Below, one piece after another: positions 5,205 through 6,085 of a stretch of 6,085 nucleotides of DNA (position 1 is its first letter; each line of letters begins with the position of its first letter). Source of the DNA: Thermoplasmata archaeon (GTDB taxonomy: Archaea > Thermoplasmatota > Thermoplasmata > Lutacidiplasmatales > UBA184). The notes beneath the pieces were generated by a model, which was given only the letters and a program-made list of their open reading frames with translations, had not been told where the DNA came from and did not search any database. The stretch is taken from positions 1 through 6,085 of the forward strand of contig JASHXM010000128.1 of the NCBI GenBank assembly GCA_030043545.1. Direction: 5' to 3'. A program made the position numbers and the translations under genes.

Positions 5205-6085
5205 CCGGCCTCGAGGTCGACGACCTGTCGGTCGTCCGCGGCGCGTTCTCCCTCGGGCCGGCGCGGTTCGAGGTCCCGACCGGCCGCGCCACGACGGTGC
5301 TCGGGCCGTCGGGGGCCGGCAAGACAACGCTCCTGCGCGCCCTCGCCGGCTTCCTGCCGCTCGCGAGCGGATCGGTCCGCCTGAACGGCCGCCCGATCGA
5401 CGGCCTGCCGCCGGAGCGGCGGCGGATCGGCTTCGTGCCGCCGGACCTGGGGCTGTTCGCCCACCGGAACGTCCGACGGAACGTGAGCTACCCGCTCGAC
5501 CTGATCGGGGCGCCCGACGCCGGCGACCGGACGGCGATGTGGCTGCGCCGGTTCGATCTCGAGCGGCTCGCCGACCGGTTCCCCTCGGCGATCTCCTCGG
5601 GCGAGCGCCAGCGGGTCGCGATGGCCCGCGCGCTCGCCGCCGAGCCCGAGCTGCTGCTCTGGGACGAGCCGCTCGCCGCGATCGACGTCGAGACCCGGGA
5701 CGGGCTGCTGCGGCTGCTGCGCGACCTCCTGGAGGAACGGGGCGTGCCGCTCGTCCTCGTCACCCACGACCCCGGGACCGCGTTGGCGCTCGCCTCCCGG
5801 GTGCTCGTCATCGAGCGGGGCCGGATCCGGTTCGACGGCCCCCCGGAGGTGCTCGGGCAAGGACCGATGGACCGGTTCATGGCCCGGTTCCTCGGGTTCG
5901 AGAACCTGTTCCGTCCCGAGGAGCTCGCCGCCCCCGGCGGCTCGCCGCTCGTCCGTCGGCTCGCGGCCGCAGCGGGCTCGGACGGCCTCGTCGTCCCCGG
6001 GACCGCGCTCCGGCTCGCGGCGGCGCCGGGGGCGGCCGCGCGGGTCGAGGCGATCCGGTGGACCTCGGCCGGCTGGGTCGTGGCG
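5201..6085 (+). CDS. wtpC: Tungstate/molybdate ABC transporter ATPase (3' partial)
   Basis: This cytoplasmic subunit powers the transporter by ATP hydrolysis. It starts at a GTG overlapping the wtpB stop (GTGA at 5201-5204), a sign of translational coupling, and stays open to the window end, giving 295 residues; perhaps 50 or more are missing. Walker A is GPSGAGKTT (35-43), Walker B LLLWDEP (151-157), the D-loop Asp is 162, and the H-loop is VTHD (187-190). Two motifs are unusual. The signature is ISSGE (131-135) where LSGGQ/E is standard. The Q-loop reads GFVPPDLGLFAH (77-88), so the position normally held by Gln is Pro81 (codon 5441-5443). After about residue 235, FLGFENLF leads into what looks like the start of a TOBE/MOP-like regulatory domain, which in this family often binds the transported oxyanion, but the cut prevents confirmation. 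The gene follows wtpA and wtpB with no gap, so one transcript from the promoter near 3218 is likely. Confidence 0.87.
   Translation, partial: MTGLEVDDLSVVRGAFSLGPARFEVPTGRATTVLGPSGAGKTTLLRALAGFLPLASGSVRLNGRPIDGLPPERRRIGFVPPDLGLFAHRNVRRNVSYPLDLIGAPDAGDRTAMWLRRFDLERLADRFPSAISSGERQRVAMARALAAEPELLLWDEPLAAIDVETRDGLLRLLRDLLEERGVPLVLVTHDPGTALALASRVLVIERGRIRFDGPPEVLGQGPMDRFMARFLGFENLFRPEELAAPGGSPLVRRLAAAAGSDGLVVPGTALRLAAAPGAAARVEAIRWTSAGWVVA

Noticed and set aside
3237..5327. Very long open frame (about 696 codons) on the minus strand across the wtp genes
   Set aside because: Its translation is low-complexity Arg/Gly/Glu/Asp-rich sequence, as expected from the antisense of GC-rich codons. The plus strand here encodes three clear transporter proteins.
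1..6085. CRISPR arrays, tRNA or rRNA genes, insertion sequences, toxin-antitoxin or defence genes
   Set aside because: No direct repeat array, RNA gene pattern, transposase motif or terminal inverted repeats were seen. The gene content is metabolic and transport.

Overview
This is a high-GC stretch, most likely from an archaeon. The evidence is archaeal TATA-like elements at leaderless spacing, almost no Shine-Dalgarno sequences, an archaeal-type tungstate/molybdate (Wtp) transporter, and a secreted receptor rich in N-glycosylation sequons with an uncleaved N-terminal membrane anchor instead of a lipobox. A Thermoplasmatota-like lineage is plausible, but that is a guess from gene content.

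Layout. Positions 1-489 (+) hold the C-terminal part of a secreted or surface protein resembling archaeal pilin-type proteins. A 192-base gap without a gene separates it from a convergent minus-strand pair. That pair is sodN (nickel superoxide dismutase, 2242-2775) followed 37 bases downstream by hutH (histidine ammonia-lyase, 682-2204). As written, hutH carries one -1 frameshift at a short G run near 1443-1445; every catalytic residue I can name is present across the two frames. Divergent from sodN, 30 bases away, is sodX (2806-3207, +), the S26-family peptidase that trims the SodN leader. From 3249 to the right edge runs a tungstate/molybdate ABC transporter operon, wtpA-wtpB-wtpC; wtpC is cut by the window end.

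Regulation. The sodN and wtpA promoters share a near-identical nine-base motif (CCTTTATCC and CCGTTATCC). Each begins exactly 31 bases before its ATG, which supports both starts and leaderless transcripts. Between this motif and the wtpA start lies a perfect 8-bp inverted repeat (CGATGTGG-N7-CCACATCG), a strong candidate operator for metal-responsive repression.

How the genes fit together. The window is largely about metals: nickel for SodN, with SodX maturing it, and tungstate or molybdate import for pterin-cofactor enzymes. hutH is the odd partner and may be co-transcribed with sodN. I found no convincing new defence or mobile system. The points most worth checking are the wtpA operator, the shared promoter motif, the hutH frameshift, and unusual residues in the transporter (WtpA ligand site; WtpC Q-loop and signature).
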